A stretch of 64,000 bases of DNA from Cyanobium sp. AMD-g (GCF_024346395.1 NZ_JAGQCW010000005.1:62001-126000); one strand, 5' to 3'; positions 38,225 to 47,301 are shown, counted from the stretch's first letter. Notes: generated by a model from the sequence alone, not told the origin. Numbers and translations: made by a program.

Positions 38225-38409
38225 GGGTCAGAGGTGGGGCGACGGCGGCGGGACCCCTCTGCAAGGCACGACCTGCGCCAGGCACAGAGCTATGCAACAG
38301 ATTGGGTATGCGCCAAAGTGTATGCACAACTTGTTGGGTAGGTCAATCGGGCCCGGCGGCGGCTGGGCCAGGATCAGCTCCCACGCCGACATGACGTCCC
38401 TTCCCTGCC
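38225..38409. promoter_or_regulatory. Divergent promoter/operator region, efflux operon and padR
   Basis: These 185 bases separate the adaptor and padR genes. An AT-richer patch at 38291-38335 carries three TATGC copies at 38291, 38307 and 38321, and an inverted CAAC-TT-GTTG just after the last. PadR proteins commonly bind such a site in front of their own gene and a divergent efflux operon. The operator assignment is an inference. Confidence 0.45.
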
Positions 38410-38961
38410 ATGGCCCTGGCGCACACGATCCTCACCGTGCTCTGCGAGAAGGACGCCAGCGGCTACGACATCAGCAAGCAGTTCGAGGAGACGATGGCCT
38501 GCTACTGGACCGCCAGCCAGCAGCAGATCTACCGGGAGCTGGCCCGGATCGAGGCGAACGGCTGGGTCCGCTGCCAGGTGGTGCCCCAGCAGGGCAAACC
38601 GGACCGCAAGGTGTACGCCATCACCGAGGCGGGCCGGCGGGAGCTCAGCCAGTGGGCCGCCGAGCCCGCCCAGCCCACCCCGATCCGCGAGGACCTGCTG
38701 GTGAAGGTGCTCGGCGGCCCCTACGCCGATCCCGCCCAGTTGCTGGCGGAGGTGCGCCGCCGCCGCGCCGTCCATGCCGGCCAGCTCGCCTCCTATCGGG
38801 AGAAGGAGTCCCTGTTCCACAGCCATCCGGCCCTGCCGCTGCAGGAGCAGTACCGCTATCTCACCCTGCGGCGGGGCATCCTGTTCGAGCAGGAATGGAT
38901 CCGCTGGTGCGATGAGGTGATCGCCTTTCTGGAGGGGCAGCCACTGGATCCCGAAGGCTGA
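38410..38961 (+). CDS. PadR-family transcriptional regulator
   Basis: A protein of 183 residues. The N-terminal winged helix (MALAHTILTVLCEKDASGYD, then WTASQQQIYRELARIEANGW and RKVYAITEAGRREL) matches PadR. The C-terminal half (about 85-175) is a helical dimerisation domain of the Vir-like type with an LAEVRRRRAVHAGQL segment. It probably represses the divergent efflux operon and itself until an effector binds. Confidence 0.9.
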   Translation: MALAHTILTVLCEKDASGYDISKQFEETMACYWTASQQQIYRELARIEANGWVRCQVVPQQGKPDRKVYAITEAGRRELSQWAAEPAQPTPIREDLLVKVLGGPYADPAQLLAEVRRRRAVHAGQLASYREKESLFHSHPALPLQEQYRYLTLRRGILFEQEWIRWCDEVIAFLEGQPLDPEG

Positions 38962-38985
38962 CGGCGGGGAAACTGCTGCTCCGGC

Positions 38986-39579
38986 TCAGGGGCCGGCCGG
39001 CTCGAGGACCCGGTGGGAGGGAACCTGATCGAGGGCCATCAGGCGACGCTCCACGGCGGGACCGTTCGCCTGCAACCAGGCCGCCATGGCGTCCCCCGCC
39101 TTCGGGCCATGGATGCGGTGGCTGACGATCACGGCGGTGCCGCGGCCGTCTGCGAGGCGCCAGCGGGCGAATACGGCCTCGCTGAAGGCGCGGGTGGGGA
39201 AGAGGGCCACGACCAGGTGCTCGGCCGGGCGCTCGGCGCTGCGGGGAATGGAAGCCGTGCGCAGCACCGTGGCCCCGTGGCGCCTGTAGTTGGCCAGGGC
39301 CCGGTTGGCCATCTCGGCCAGCCCCTCGCCGTCGCTGACCCCGGGGTAGGTGTTGATGGTGACCATGTCCGTCCAGCGGCGCAGGTCGTCCTGGCCCGCC
39401 GGGGTGAACTCGTGCTGGTGCTTGGACGACCAGCGCAGCCGGTAGGTCTGACCGGAAAAGTCCAGCGTCACCGGGTCCGCCGGGGGGCCGGCTGCCGCGG
39501 GCGTGCCGATCACAGCGCTCAACGCAACAGCCAGCAGCAGTGGGGCGGCCCAGCGACGCAGGCCAAGCGGGCTGGGCAT
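38986..39579 (-). CDS. Secreted hypothetical protein
   Basis: A protein of 197 residues with a clear signal peptide (LLLAVALSAVIGTPAAAG, cleavage likely after AAAG). The mature part has a SGQTYRLRWSSKHQHEFTP segment near residue 42 and no membrane helix. I do not recognise a family. It is convergent with padR, 24 bases away. Confidence 0.65.
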   Translation of the reverse strand: MPSPLGLRRWAAPLLLAVALSAVIGTPAAAGPPADPVTLDFSGQTYRLRWSSKHQHEFTPAGQDDLRRWTDMVTINTYPGVSDGEGLAEMANRALANYRRHGATVLRTASIPRSAERPAEHLVVALFPTRAFSEAVFARWRLADGRGTAVIVSHRIHGPKAGDAMAAWLQANGPAVERRLMALDQVPSHRVLEPAGP

Positions 39580-39669
39580 GGCACGTCGCGAGCAGCAGCA
39601 GGGTAGGAGCCTCGCCCGGGGCGGCAGGCGCCAGGGCGCGTAGCGTTGCCGCCTGCTGAGCGAACCGGT

Positions 39670-40932
39670 GTGGATCGTCGCTGGTTCGCCCCACAGGCAC
39701 GAAGGGTCCTCGGTGCCCTCCTGGCGGGTTGCCTGGGCGGAGCGGGCCCCGTCCGGGCCGGGACCGCCGACGGGGCCCCGCCGGCGACCTCACCCCAGGC
39801 GGCCGGCATCCTGCGGATCGTTCGTCAGCGCATGGCCGACGACCACCTGAGGGCGGTGATCGTGCGCGTCACGATCGACGGCAAGGAGGTGGTCACCGAG
39901 GCGCTGGGCGAATCGATGACGGGCGTTCCCGCCACTGAGGACATGCACGTCCGCAACGGTGCGATCGCCATCTCCTACGTGGCGACGCTGCTGCTGCAAC
40001 TGGTCGACGAGAACAGGGTGAGCCTCGACGACAAGCTCGCGAGGTGGCTGCCGGAGATCCCGAATGCGGAGCGGGTCACGCTCGGCCAGCTCGCCCGGAT
40101 GACCTCCGGCTACCGCGACTACGTGATCGGCAATGCCGCGTTCGAACAGACTGTGCTCGAGAACCCGTTCCGGCAGTTCTCCGTGCAGGACCTGCTCGCC
40201 TACGCGGACCTGAAGACGCTCTGGTACGAGCCCGGCACGAGCTGGAACTACGCCCACACGAACTACGTCCTGCTGGGCCTGGCGCTGGAGCGCATCACGG
40301 GCCGGACGATGCCCGTGCTGATGCAGGAGCGGATCTTCGGGCCCCTGAAGCTCCGCAACACGCGCGACCCCGGCGGTACGCCCGCGATCGCGCCGCCGGT
40401 GCTGCACGCCTTCTCGTCGGAACGGCGCCAGAGCCTCGGCATCCCGGCGGGGACGCGCTTCTACGAGGAGTCGACCTACTGGAACCCGTCGTGGACGATC
40501 ACCCGCGGCGCGGTGCAGTTCACCACCATCCACGACATGGCCACCTCCGCCGAGGCGATCGGAACGGGACGGCTGCTGTCGCCGCAGAGCCACAGGCTGC
40601 AGATCGCTCCGACGCTGCGGGGCTTCGGCCGGCCGATCGAGGGCTGTGCGACCTGCACCACCCTCAACGACTTCTACACCTATGGCATCGGGATCGTCCT
40701 CTCGGGCCCCTGGCTGCTGCAGAACCCGCTGTTCTCCGGGCAGGCCGGGGTGATGGCCTATCTGCCCTCACGGAAGATCGCGGTGGCGGTGGCGGTCACC
40801 TTCGACGAAGCGGCCTTTGATGCCAGCGGTGGTTACTGCAATGCCGCCGATGACATCTTCCGCGCGATCGGCGCCCATCTGGCGCCGCAGGACGCCCCGC
40901 CCGTCAGGGCCCCTGCCAGAGAAAGGTGTTGA
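39670..40932 (+). CDS. Beta-lactamase-fold protein lacking catalytic residues
   Basis: A serine-hydrolase-fold protein of 420 residues from the GTG at 39670 (MDRRWFAPQARRVLGALLAG); a TTG at 39646 is the alternative. The leader is signal-like and ends in a lipobox-type LLAGC. The region aligning with the active-site SxxK reads RNGAIAISYV, with neither Ser nor Lys in place; YxN appears as NYAHTNYVLLG. The fold is kept (LARMTSGYRDY, FGPLKLRNT). It is likely an enzymatically inactive relative. It overlaps the convergent downstream gene by 29 bases. Confidence 0.75.
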   Translation: MDRRWFAPQARRVLGALLAGCLGGAGPVRAGTADGAPPATSPQAAGILRIVRQRMADDHLRAVIVRVTIDGKEVVTEALGESMTGVPATEDMHVRNGAIAISYVATLLLQLVDENRVSLDDKLARWLPEIPNAERVTLGQLARMTSGYRDYVIGNAAFEQTVLENPFRQFSVQDLLAYADLKTLWYEPGTSWNYAHTNYVLLGLALERITGRTMPVLMQERIFGPLKLRNTRDPGGTPAIAPPVLHAFSSERRQSLGIPAGTRFYEESTYWNPSWTITRGAVQFTTIHDMATSAEAIGTGRLLSPQSHRLQIAPTLRGFGRPIEGCATCTTLNDFYTYGIGIVLSGPWLLQNPLFSGQAGVMAYLPSRKIAVAVAVTFDEAAFDASGGYCNAADDIFRAIGAHLAPQDAPPVRAPARERC

Positions 40933-41626
40933 AGGATCGCTCGCCCAGCTGGCTGCGGTACCTGAGGGTGTTCTCGCTGGAGAGACTCACCACGGCGCCG
41001 AGCCGGTCGGCCAGCTTGAGGCACGGCTGGAACTGCGGGGCGCTGTAGCACTGCACATCGACCTGGTTGCAGCCCGCCGTGGGCAGCAGGCTGGCCTGGA
41101 ACGGCTGGATGCTGCAGAAGATCGGTTTGGGGTACAGCCGGCGCAGCAGATAGAAGTCCTCCAGGGAGTAGTGGGCGAAGAAGTGGTCGTCCACCTGGAT
41201 CGCGTCGCCGTGGCGGGCTTCGTGCACCAGTTGGTCGATCCGCAGCCTCCGGTACTGGGGCGACTGCACCCACACCACCGGCAGCAGTCCCTGGCGCCGC
41301 GCCGCCTGGGCCGCCTCCTGCTGCATCGCCTCCGACACCTTGCGGACATCGAGGAACACCACCTTGAAGTCGCTGCCCCGGATGTCAGCCATCACCCCGT
41401 TCAGCGACTGCCGGGAGGCGTAGTACCAGATCTGGGGCTGGGACAGCCAGGTGCCGTTCGGGGCCGCCGCCGCCGCTGCCGTGCTGAGGGCCAGGGCCGC
41501 GGCCAGGCCGACGGTCGTGGCGGTGGCCAGGGAGCGGAATGGGTTGGCCAGGACCGAGCCCCGGGGTGCGTTTAGTGTGCCCCGCGCTGGCCCTTGCCAG
41601 ATCGAATCGCCCGGGCGCCATGCCAT
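40904..41626 (-). CDS. Secreted hypothetical protein
   Basis: A protein of up to 240 residues. The only standard early start is the ATG at 41626, leaving a leader of about 25 residues before a signal-type stretch (TTVGLAAALALSTAAAAAA). A CTG at 41551 would give a more usual signal peptide. The mature protein begins near NGTWLSQPQIWYYASRQSL, and it contains a YPKPIFCSIQPFQ segment with several Cys. No family recognised. The start overlaps the divergent monooxygenase start, so one of the two starts may be wrong. Confidence 0.6.
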   Translation of the reverse strand: MAWRPGDSIWQGPARGTLNAPRGSVLANPFRSLATATTVGLAAALALSTAAAAAAPNGTWLSQPQIWYYASRQSLNGVMADIRGSDFKVVFLDVRKVSEAMQQEAAQAARRQGLLPVVWVQSPQYRRLRIDQLVHEARHGDAIQVDDHFFAHYSLEDFYLLRRLYPKPIFCSIQPFQASLLPTAGCNQVDVQCYSAPQFQPCLKLADRLGAVVSLSSENTLRYRSQLGERSFNTFLWQGP

Positions 41627-43188
41627 CAACCCTTCCCCGCCAGACCAGCGTGCTCGTGGTGGGGGCGGGTCCCACCGGCCTGCTGCTGGCGGGGGAGCTG
41701 CAGCGCCGCGGCGTTCCCAACCTGCTGATCGACGCCCGCGCCGAAGCCCTGCACTGGGACCGGGCCACGGTGATCCACCCCCTCTCCCTGGAGATCTTCG
41801 AGGCGCTGGGGCTGGTGGACCGGTTTCTCGAAGCGGGCTGCCGGCAGCGCCGGATCCTGATCCACGCCGATGGCCAGCGGCTGGGGGAACTGGATCTGGC
41901 CGAATGCGGCAGCCGCTTCGGCTTCAACCTCGGCCTCTCCGAAGAGGTGACCGAAACCATCCTCACGGACCACCTCGAGGGGCAGGGGGGCACGGTGCAC
42001 CGCGCCTGCCGGCTGGTGGGTCTGGAGGCCCACGGCGACGGGGTGACCGCCACGGTGGACGGCGACGGGCTGGAGCAGACCGTGCAGGCCCGCTGGGTGG
42101 TGGGTTGCGACGGGCTGCGCAGCACCACCCGCGCGCTGAGTGGCCTGGACTTCGAAGGCCATGGCATCGCCCGCCCCTGGGCCGTGTTCGATGCGGCGGT
42201 GGAGGGCTGGGCCGACAGCCACGAGGTCAACGCGGCGTATCTGGACGCCTCGCCCCTGATCCTCACGGCCCTGCCCGAGGGCCGCTGGCGGGTGTACCTG
42301 CGGCCCGCCGCCGAGGACGGGGACCTGGTGGCCGAGGCCGCCGCCGTGCTGGGGCGCTACCTGCCGGAAGCCCGCTTCAGCGCCGTGGAGAACCCCAGCC
42401 GCTTCCACTGCCACAGCCGGGTGGCCAGCGCCTTCCGCGCCGGGCCGGTGTTCCTGGCCGGCGATGCCGCCCACGTGTGCTCCCCGGCCGAGGGGCACGG
42501 CATGAACGGCGGGCTGCACGATGCCGCAAACCTGGCCTGGAAGCTGGCCCTGGTGCACCAGGGGGTTGCAGATCCCGCCCTGCTGGACAGCTATGAGCAG
42601 GAGCGGCGTCCGGTGGCGCAGGAGATCTGCCGCTCCGGCGACGCCACCGAGCAGGCCCACGGGCTGCAGGAGCCCACGGAGCGCGCCGACCGCGACCGGG
42701 CGATCGCCGCCATGCTCGCCAACCCGGCGGCCCGCCAGCAGGAGGTGGTGGCGGAAACCGAGATGAACGTCAGCTACGCCGGCTCGGCGATCATCGGCGG
42801 TGGCGAGGGCCAGCCCTTTGGTGCCGGGCAGCGGTTGTCCACCACGATCGCGCTGCCGCCCGAGGCCGGCGCGTCCCTGCTGCACTCCCTCACCCACCGC
42901 CGCGGCCACACGCTGCTGCTGCTGGCGGACCCCGAAGCGCCCCCGGAGGCTCTCGCCGGCCTGCAGGCCGAACTGGAGGCCGACCGGGCCGATGGCACGG
43001 TTCCGCCAGCGCTGGTGGAAGCGGTGGTGACCGTGCGGCTGGAGCAGGAGGCCAGCCTGGGCCTGGGGCCCCTCACCCTGCTGGCGGTGCGGCCGGACGG
43101 CTTCATCGGCCTGAGGGCCGACGCCGATCACCGCAGCGCGGTGCGGCGGTATGGGGGGCTGGTGATGGGCCGCCTGAACCCTGCCTAG
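41620..43188 (+). CDS. FAD-dependent monooxygenase (aromatic-ring hydroxylase type)
   Basis: A protein of 522 residues of the p-hydroxybenzoate/phenol hydroxylase superfamily. It has the FAD GxGxxG motif in VLVVGAGPTGLLLAGEL (about 8-24), the DG motif in VVGCDGLRSTTRAL (about 158-171), and the GD motif in VFLAGDAAHVCSPAEGHGMN (about 276-295). The C-terminal thioredoxin-like domain (about 415-520) is typical of phenol hydroxylase-like members. The substrate cannot be read from sequence. Confidence 0.88.
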   Translation: MPSTLPRQTSVLVVGAGPTGLLLAGELQRRGVPNLLIDARAEALHWDRATVIHPLSLEIFEALGLVDRFLEAGCRQRRILIHADGQRLGELDLAECGSRFGFNLGLSEEVTETILTDHLEGQGGTVHRACRLVGLEAHGDGVTATVDGDGLEQTVQARWVVGCDGLRSTTRALSGLDFEGHGIARPWAVFDAAVEGWADSHEVNAAYLDASPLILTALPEGRWRVYLRPAAEDGDLVAEAAAVLGRYLPEARFSAVENPSRFHCHSRVASAFRAGPVFLAGDAAHVCSPAEGHGMNGGLHDAANLAWKLALVHQGVADPALLDSYEQERRPVAQEICRSGDATEQAHGLQEPTERADRDRAIAAMLANPAARQQEVVAETEMNVSYAGSAIIGGGEGQPFGAGQRLSTTIALPPEAGASLLHSLTHRRGHTLLLLADPEAPPEALAGLQAELEADRADGTVPPALVEAVVTVRLEQEASLGLGPLTLLAVRPDGFIGLRADADHRSAVRRYGGLVMGRLNPA

Positions 43189-43221
43189 GATCGAATCAAC
43201 TGTTTGCGCTTACGCAGGGCC

Positions 43222-43803
43222 ATGCTCACCCTGCCCCGCCAACTCAGCGAAGCGCTGCGGCTCACGCCGGCCCAGTTCGCCGAACTCTGCGCGGCCAATC
43301 CGGAGGCGGTGCTGGAGCTGGCGGCGGACGGGCGGTTGATCGAGATGACCCCTGCAGGCGGCGAAACCGGCCGGCGCAACAACCAGCTGGCGGTCCAACT
43401 GGGCCTGTGGGCCCGCATCCAGCCCGGCTGGTGTGTGTTCGACAGCTCCACCGGTTTCCTGCTGCCCGATGGCTCCGTGCTGAGTCCGGATGCCAGCGCG
43501 GTGCGGCTGGAACGCTGGCAGGCCCTCTCCAGCGAAGCGCGCCAGGGTTTTCCGCCCCTCTGCCCCGATCTGGTGGTGGAGCAGGCCAGCCCAACCGACC
43601 GGCCGCCCGACCTGCGCCGCAAGATGGCGACCTACCAGGCGAACGGGGCCCGGCTGGGCTGGCTGCTGTTGCCCGAAAGCCGTGGTGTGGAGGTGTGGCA
43701 CGCCAGTGGCGAACCGCAGCGGCTGGAGGGGCTGGCGGTGTTGGACGGGGAGCCGGAACTCCCCGGGCTGCGGCTGGATCTGGCGGAGCTCTGGGACGAC
43801 TGA
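43222..43803 (+). CDS. Uma2-family (DUF820) putative endonuclease
   Basis: A protein of 193 residues. It has the PD-(D/E)xK-type pattern of Uma2: an Asp in LSPDASAVRLERW, then PDLVVEQASPTDRPPDLRRK with the E/Q-x-K-like spacing. Uma2 genes are very numerous in cyanobacteria, and their targets are unknown. The ATG at 43222 (MLTLPRQLSEALRLTPAQFA) is used; a TTG at 43204 is possible. The next gene follows after 62 bases. Confidence 0.8.
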   Translation: MLTLPRQLSEALRLTPAQFAELCAANPEAVLELAADGRLIEMTPAGGETGRRNNQLAVQLGLWARIQPGWCVFDSSTGFLLPDGSVLSPDASAVRLERWQALSSEARQGFPPLCPDLVVEQASPTDRPPDLRRKMATYQANGARLGWLLLPESRGVEVWHASGEPQRLEGLAVLDGEPELPGLRLDLAELWDD

Positions 43804-43865
43804 AGGGTGATCCGTCACCGTGCGGGCGCCACTCGCCAGGATGGTGACCTCAGCGACAGGGATTC

Positions 43866-45575
43866 GTGCAGACAGCCGTGCCGACAGCAGCGCCCACCAC
43901 CGTGCTGACGAAAACCTTCGCGGACTTTGCCCAGCGGGCCGACTACTCGCTGCTGGATTCCCTGAAGGCGGATCCCCAGGCCAGCGTCGATGGCCAGGAC
44001 CACCGGCCCCGCCAGGTGTTCTCGGGCCATTACGTGCCGGTGACACCCACGCCGCTGCCGGCGCCGGAGCTGGTGGCGCACAGCCCAACCCTCTTCCTTG
44101 AGCTGGGCCTGGGCGATGGGCTGGCCCACGACGCGTCGTTCCGCCGGGTGTTTTCCGGCGACATCACGGCGGCCCAGGAGCCGATGCGCCCGTACGGCTG
44201 GGCCACCGGCTATGCCCTCTCGATCTACGGCAGCGAATACATCCAGCAGTGCCCGTTCGGCACCGGCAACGGCTACGGCGATGGCCGGGCCATTTCCGTG
44301 TTCGAAGGTGTTTTCGATGGCCGGCGCTGGGAGATGCAGCTCAAGGGCGGTGGCCCCACGCCCTACTGCCGCGGCGCCGATGGTCGCGCCGTGCTGCGCT
44401 CCAGCGTGCGCGAGTTTCTGGCGCAGGAGTTGATGCACGCCCTGGGGGTGCCCACCTCCCGCTCGCTGACGCTCTATGTCTCGCGGTCTGAGACCGTGCG
44501 CCGGCCCTGGTATTCGGCGAACTCCCGCTCGTTCGATCCCGACATCCTGGTGGACAACCCGGCGGCGATCACCACCCGGGTGGCCCCTTCTTTTCTGCGG
44601 GTCGGCCAGCTGGAGCTGTTCGCCCGCCGCGCCCGCAGCGGTGCCCATCCGGAGGCGCTGAGTGAGCTGCGGATGATCGTTCAGCACCTGATCGAGAGGA
44701 ACTACCGCCAGGAGATCGATCCGGCCCTGGACTTTGCTGACCAGGTGGTGGAGCTGGCGGGGTTGTTCCGCGGCCGGCTCACGTCCCTGGTGGCGAACTG
44801 GATGCGGGTGGGCTACTGCCAGGGCAATTTCAACAGCGACAACTGTGCGGCCGGTGGCTACACCCTCGACTACGGCCCCTTCGGCTTCTGCGAACTGTTC
44901 GACCCCCACTTCCAGCCATGGACCGGCGGCGGCCAGCATTTCTCTTTCTTCAACCAACCGGTGGCGGCTAGAGCCAACTTCCAGATGTTCTGGTCTGCCC
45001 TGCGGCCCCTGCTCGAGGGCAACCCAGAGGCGCTGGCAAGGCTGGATGAGCTCCGCGACGGCTTCGCGGAAGCGATGGGCCAGGAGCTCGACGCGATGTG
45101 GACCAGCAAGCTCGGCCTGCTCCGCTACGACGCCGAGCTGGTGCAGGACCTGCTGCAGCTGATGGTGGCCTCCAAGGCCGACTACACGATCTTCTTCCGC
45201 AGGCTTTCGGACATCCCCGACGACGTCTCGGCCCTGCAGGAGAGCTTCTACCTGCCCTGCTCAGAGGAGCTCGATGCCCAATGGACGGAGTGGCTGCAGC
45301 GTTGGCGTGCCCGCCTGGAGGAAGCCGGCGACATTCGCGAAAGGGCCGCTGCGATGCAACGCGTGAACCCGGCCATCACCTGGCGCGAATGGCTGATCGC
45401 CCCGGCCTACGAACGGGCGGCAGAGGGTGATTACGGCCTGGTCAGGGAACTGCAGGAGGTGTTCCGCCATCCCTACGACGCGCTGCCTGCGGAGCTGGCC
45501 GCGACCTATGACCGACTGAAGCCCAGGGAGTTCTTCAACGCCGGAGGGGTCTCGCACTACAGCTGTTCGTCCTGA
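43866..45575 (+). CDS. selO: Protein adenylyltransferase SelO
   Basis: SelO is a pseudokinase-fold enzyme that transfers AMP to proteins in redox defence. It has 569 residues from a GTG. Family motifs are present: [59 protein letters not shown] and the metal/ATP-binding FNSDN plus DYGPFGF near residue 320-340. The C-terminal tail is SCSS, with Cys at the position of selenocysteine in eukaryotic homologues. Confidence 0.93.
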   Translation: MQTAVPTAAPTTVLTKTFADFAQRADYSLLDSLKADPQASVDGQDHRPRQVFSGHYVPVTPTPLPAPELVAHSPTLFLELGLGDGLAHDASFRRVFSGDITAAQEPMRPYGWATGYALSIYGSEYIQQCPFGTGNGYGDGRAISVFEGVFDGRRWEMQLKGGGPTPYCRGADGRAVLRSSVREFLAQELMHALGVPTSRSLTLYVSRSETVRRPWYSANSRSFDPDILVDNPAAITTRVAPSFLRVGQLELFARRARSGAHPEALSELRMIVQHLIERNYRQEIDPALDFADQVVELAGLFRGRLTSLVANWMRVGYCQGNFNSDNCAAGGYTLDYGPFGFCELFDPHFQPWTGGGQHFSFFNQPVAARANFQMFWSALRPLLEGNPEALARLDELRDGFAEAMGQELDAMWTSKLGLLRYDAELVQDLLQLMVASKADYTIFFRRLSDIPDDVSALQESFYLPCSEELDAQWTEWLQRWRARLEEAGDIRERAAAMQRVNPAITWREWLIAPAYERAAEGDYGLVRELQEVFRHPYDALPAELAATYDRLKPREFFNAGGVSHYSCSS

Positions 45576-45601
45576 GCCGATGCCGTTCGCTCGGGACGGT
45601 C

Positions 45602-46039
45602 TCACACTTCGATCAGCCAAAGAGCCTCGCGCCCGCCCGGGACCCCCTCGCAGCTGAGGCGGCGATCGAAGCTCACCAGCCGGCCGCCACGGTGTACCGC
45701 CAGCGCCAGCAGGTAGGTGTCGGTGAGCTGGGAGGCTTCCAGCAGTCGCGATGCATCCACAAGGCTCTGGTCGAGCAGGCTGAGCGAATCCGGCCAGAAC
45801 TGATGCTGCGGATGGCGGACCAGCTCCGCCACCAGCGGCGCCACCACCGCCGGTGCCCCCGGACTGTTGGGATAGCGGGGCTGGCCGAGGATGCGCAGCA
45901 CGGCGTTCTGTGTGAGCGGGCAGGTGGCCCAGCCCTTCGCCTGGGCAGCCGCAAACCAGCCATGGGCGGGTTCGTGGTGCACGTGGCGCCGATCCAGCAG
46001 GGCGATCAGCACGTTCACATCCAGCAGGGCCACACTCAC
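45602..46039 (-). CDS. PIN-domain toxin (VapC-like)
   Basis: A predicted metal-dependent RNase of 145 residues. It begins VSVALLDVNVLIALLDRRHV, with the first acidic residue of the PIN site in DVNVL. The later acidic residues are in TDTYLLALA and VSFDRRL, as in VapC proteins. The GTG at 46039 overlaps the antitoxin stop by 4 bases (GTGA), which supports this start. It is a minus-strand TA pair at the left edge of the island. Confidence 0.82.
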   Translation of the reverse strand: MSVALLDVNVLIALLDRRHVHHEPAHGWFAAAQAKGWATCPLTQNAVLRILGQPRYPNSPGAPAVVAPLVAELVRHPQHQFWPDSLSLLDQSLVDASRLLEASQLTDTYLLALAVHRGGRLVSFDRRLSCEGVPGGREALWLIEV

Positions 46040-46287
46040 GCCAGCTCGTCGCGCAGGTGGTTCACGAGCTCCAGATCCACCGGTGCTCCTGTCTCCCTCC
46101 AGGGCAGCAGGGGCAGGCCGTTGCGATGGTCGGCCCCTGGGTCTCCCGAGCTGGAGCCTGGCGCTGGCGCCACCAGGGCCTGGCGTGCCAGCTCGCTGAT
46201 CACGGCACCCAGGCTGGTGCGCTGTTGCCGAGCCAGCACCCGTGCCGCCGCCAGCACGTCGTCGTCGAGCTGCAGGGTGGTGCGCAT
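46036..46287 (-). CDS. Antitoxin of the VapC-like pair
   Basis: An 83-residue ribbon-helix-helix-type antitoxin, MRTTLQLDDDVLAAARVLAR, with a disordered C-terminus (ALVAPAPGSSSGDPGADHRN) that should wrap the toxin. An earlier in-frame ATG at 46305 is possible. It is translationally coupled to the PIN toxin by a 4-base overlap. Confidence 0.78.
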   Translation of the reverse strand: MRTTLQLDDDVLAAARVLARQQRTSLGAVISELARQALVAPAPGSSSGDPGADHRNGLPLLPWRETGAPVDLELVNHLRDELA

Positions 46288-46394
46288 CAGATGATTTCGC
46301 ATCAAGCATCAATGCTAGGGCTGACTCTCCTGTCTGGGGTGCTTGCGCGCTTACCGCCAAGGGGCTCCTCATCCCCGCACGACCAGGCTGCTCG

Positions 46395-46751
46395 TCAGGA
46401 CAGAACGGTCTTCAGCTGAAGGATCAGCAGCGGCAATTGCACCTGGATCACATCCCACACCACATCAAGATCGACCCCCAGGTAGGCGTGGATCAGTTAA
46501 TTGCGCATCGCGATGCTCTCCCGCCAGGCAATCTCAGGATGGGCCAGCCTCACCTCCTCTGGGATGCGAGTGGCGGCCTCGCCGATCAGCCCGATCTTGC
46601 GAAGAGCGGCGTCCTGCATGGGTTGATTCGCCTCAAACTGCGCACGGTTCAGATCGGCGCAGTAACGCACGGCGCGATGGGCGAACCGATCCATGTCCTG
46701 CGCGTAGGGGCGCCCATCGCGTTTCGGGTTGCCGTCAGAGGGTGATGGCAT
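46395..46751 (-). pseudogene. HepT-like HEPN toxin with an in-frame stop in the active site
   Basis: The frame opens at 46751 (MPSPSDGNPKRDGRPYAQDM) and reads a typical HepT/DUF86 sequence (FEANQPMQDAALRKIGLIGE). A TAA at 46497-46499 falls inside the RNxLIHxY motif: RN-stop-LIHAYLGVDLDVVWD. The same frame continues to a natural stop at 46395. CAA-to-TAA is a simple explanation. The toxin should be dead, or a truncated 84-residue product is made. Confidence 0.75.
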
Positions 46752-46956
46752 CCGCCTCCACCGCAGGCCTGAGCTCCTCCCGAAGTGCTTGTTCCGTCAC
46801 CAGATCGACAGGTTGCTGGCGCAGATTTTCCAGGAACAGCTGGAGGCCATAGAAGCGCCTGGCCGTGGCAGGGCCGTCGAAGGCCACCAACAGATCCACA
46901 TCGCTGCTCGGTGTTGCCGTGCCACGGGCACCAGGTTCCGCCGCTGCGTAGGGGCT
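46735..46956 (-). pseudogene. Truncated MntA-like nucleotidyltransferase
   Basis: 74 codons reading ARGTATPSSDVDLLVAFDGP, then FYGLQLFLENLRQQPVDLVT, match the C-terminal half of MNT-domain (MntA) antitoxins, with the metal Asp pair in SDVDL. No start codon precedes it, because the in-frame TGA at 46957-46959 is the stop of the upstream DUF5615 gene. The N-terminus, including part of the GSxxRG motif, has been lost. It overlaps the HepT start by 17 bases, as in intact mntA-hepT pairs. Confidence 0.7.
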
Positions 46957-47301
46957 TCAGCTCGTCGAGCGAATTTCGACCCAGGGTTCATTTTCGAAAA
47001 GGCTGGCTACAGCCGACTCAAGGGTGCGCTGCAGCACGGCCTGAAGTGCCTGGTTGGAACTGTTGCCCACACGAAGCCAGATCACCTGAGGTGGTGGGCC
47101 CTGCTCGAACAGGAGATGCAGGAAGTCGCGATCCTTGGTCATCACCACGGCGCCAACTGATCTCGCCTGGGCGAAGATCACACGGTCATTTGCATCCCTG
47201 AGGCCGAGCTCTCTGACTGGCACCGCCTGGATCGGAGCGAATCGTGCTGTGATCCAACTCGCGAGGGCTGGTGACAACTGAGCATCAAGCCAGAGAATCA
47301 C
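46957..47301 (-). CDS. DUF5615 PIN-like toxin component
   Basis: A protein of 114 residues, MILWLDAQLSPALASWITAR. The early Asp (LDAQLSP) and later acidic/Lys patch (VVMTKDRDFLHLL) are typical of the DUF5615 PIN-like family. It overlaps the upstream DUF433 gene by 4 bases. Its stop codon is immediately followed, in the same frame, by the MntA remnant, which suggests that this gene was joined to a broken one by deletion. Confidence 0.8.
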   Translation of the reverse strand: MILWLDAQLSPALASWITARFAPIQAVPVRELGLRDANDRVIFAQARSVGAVVMTKDRDFLHLLFEQGPPPQVIWLRVGNSSNQALQAVLQRTLESAVASLFENEPWVEIRSTS

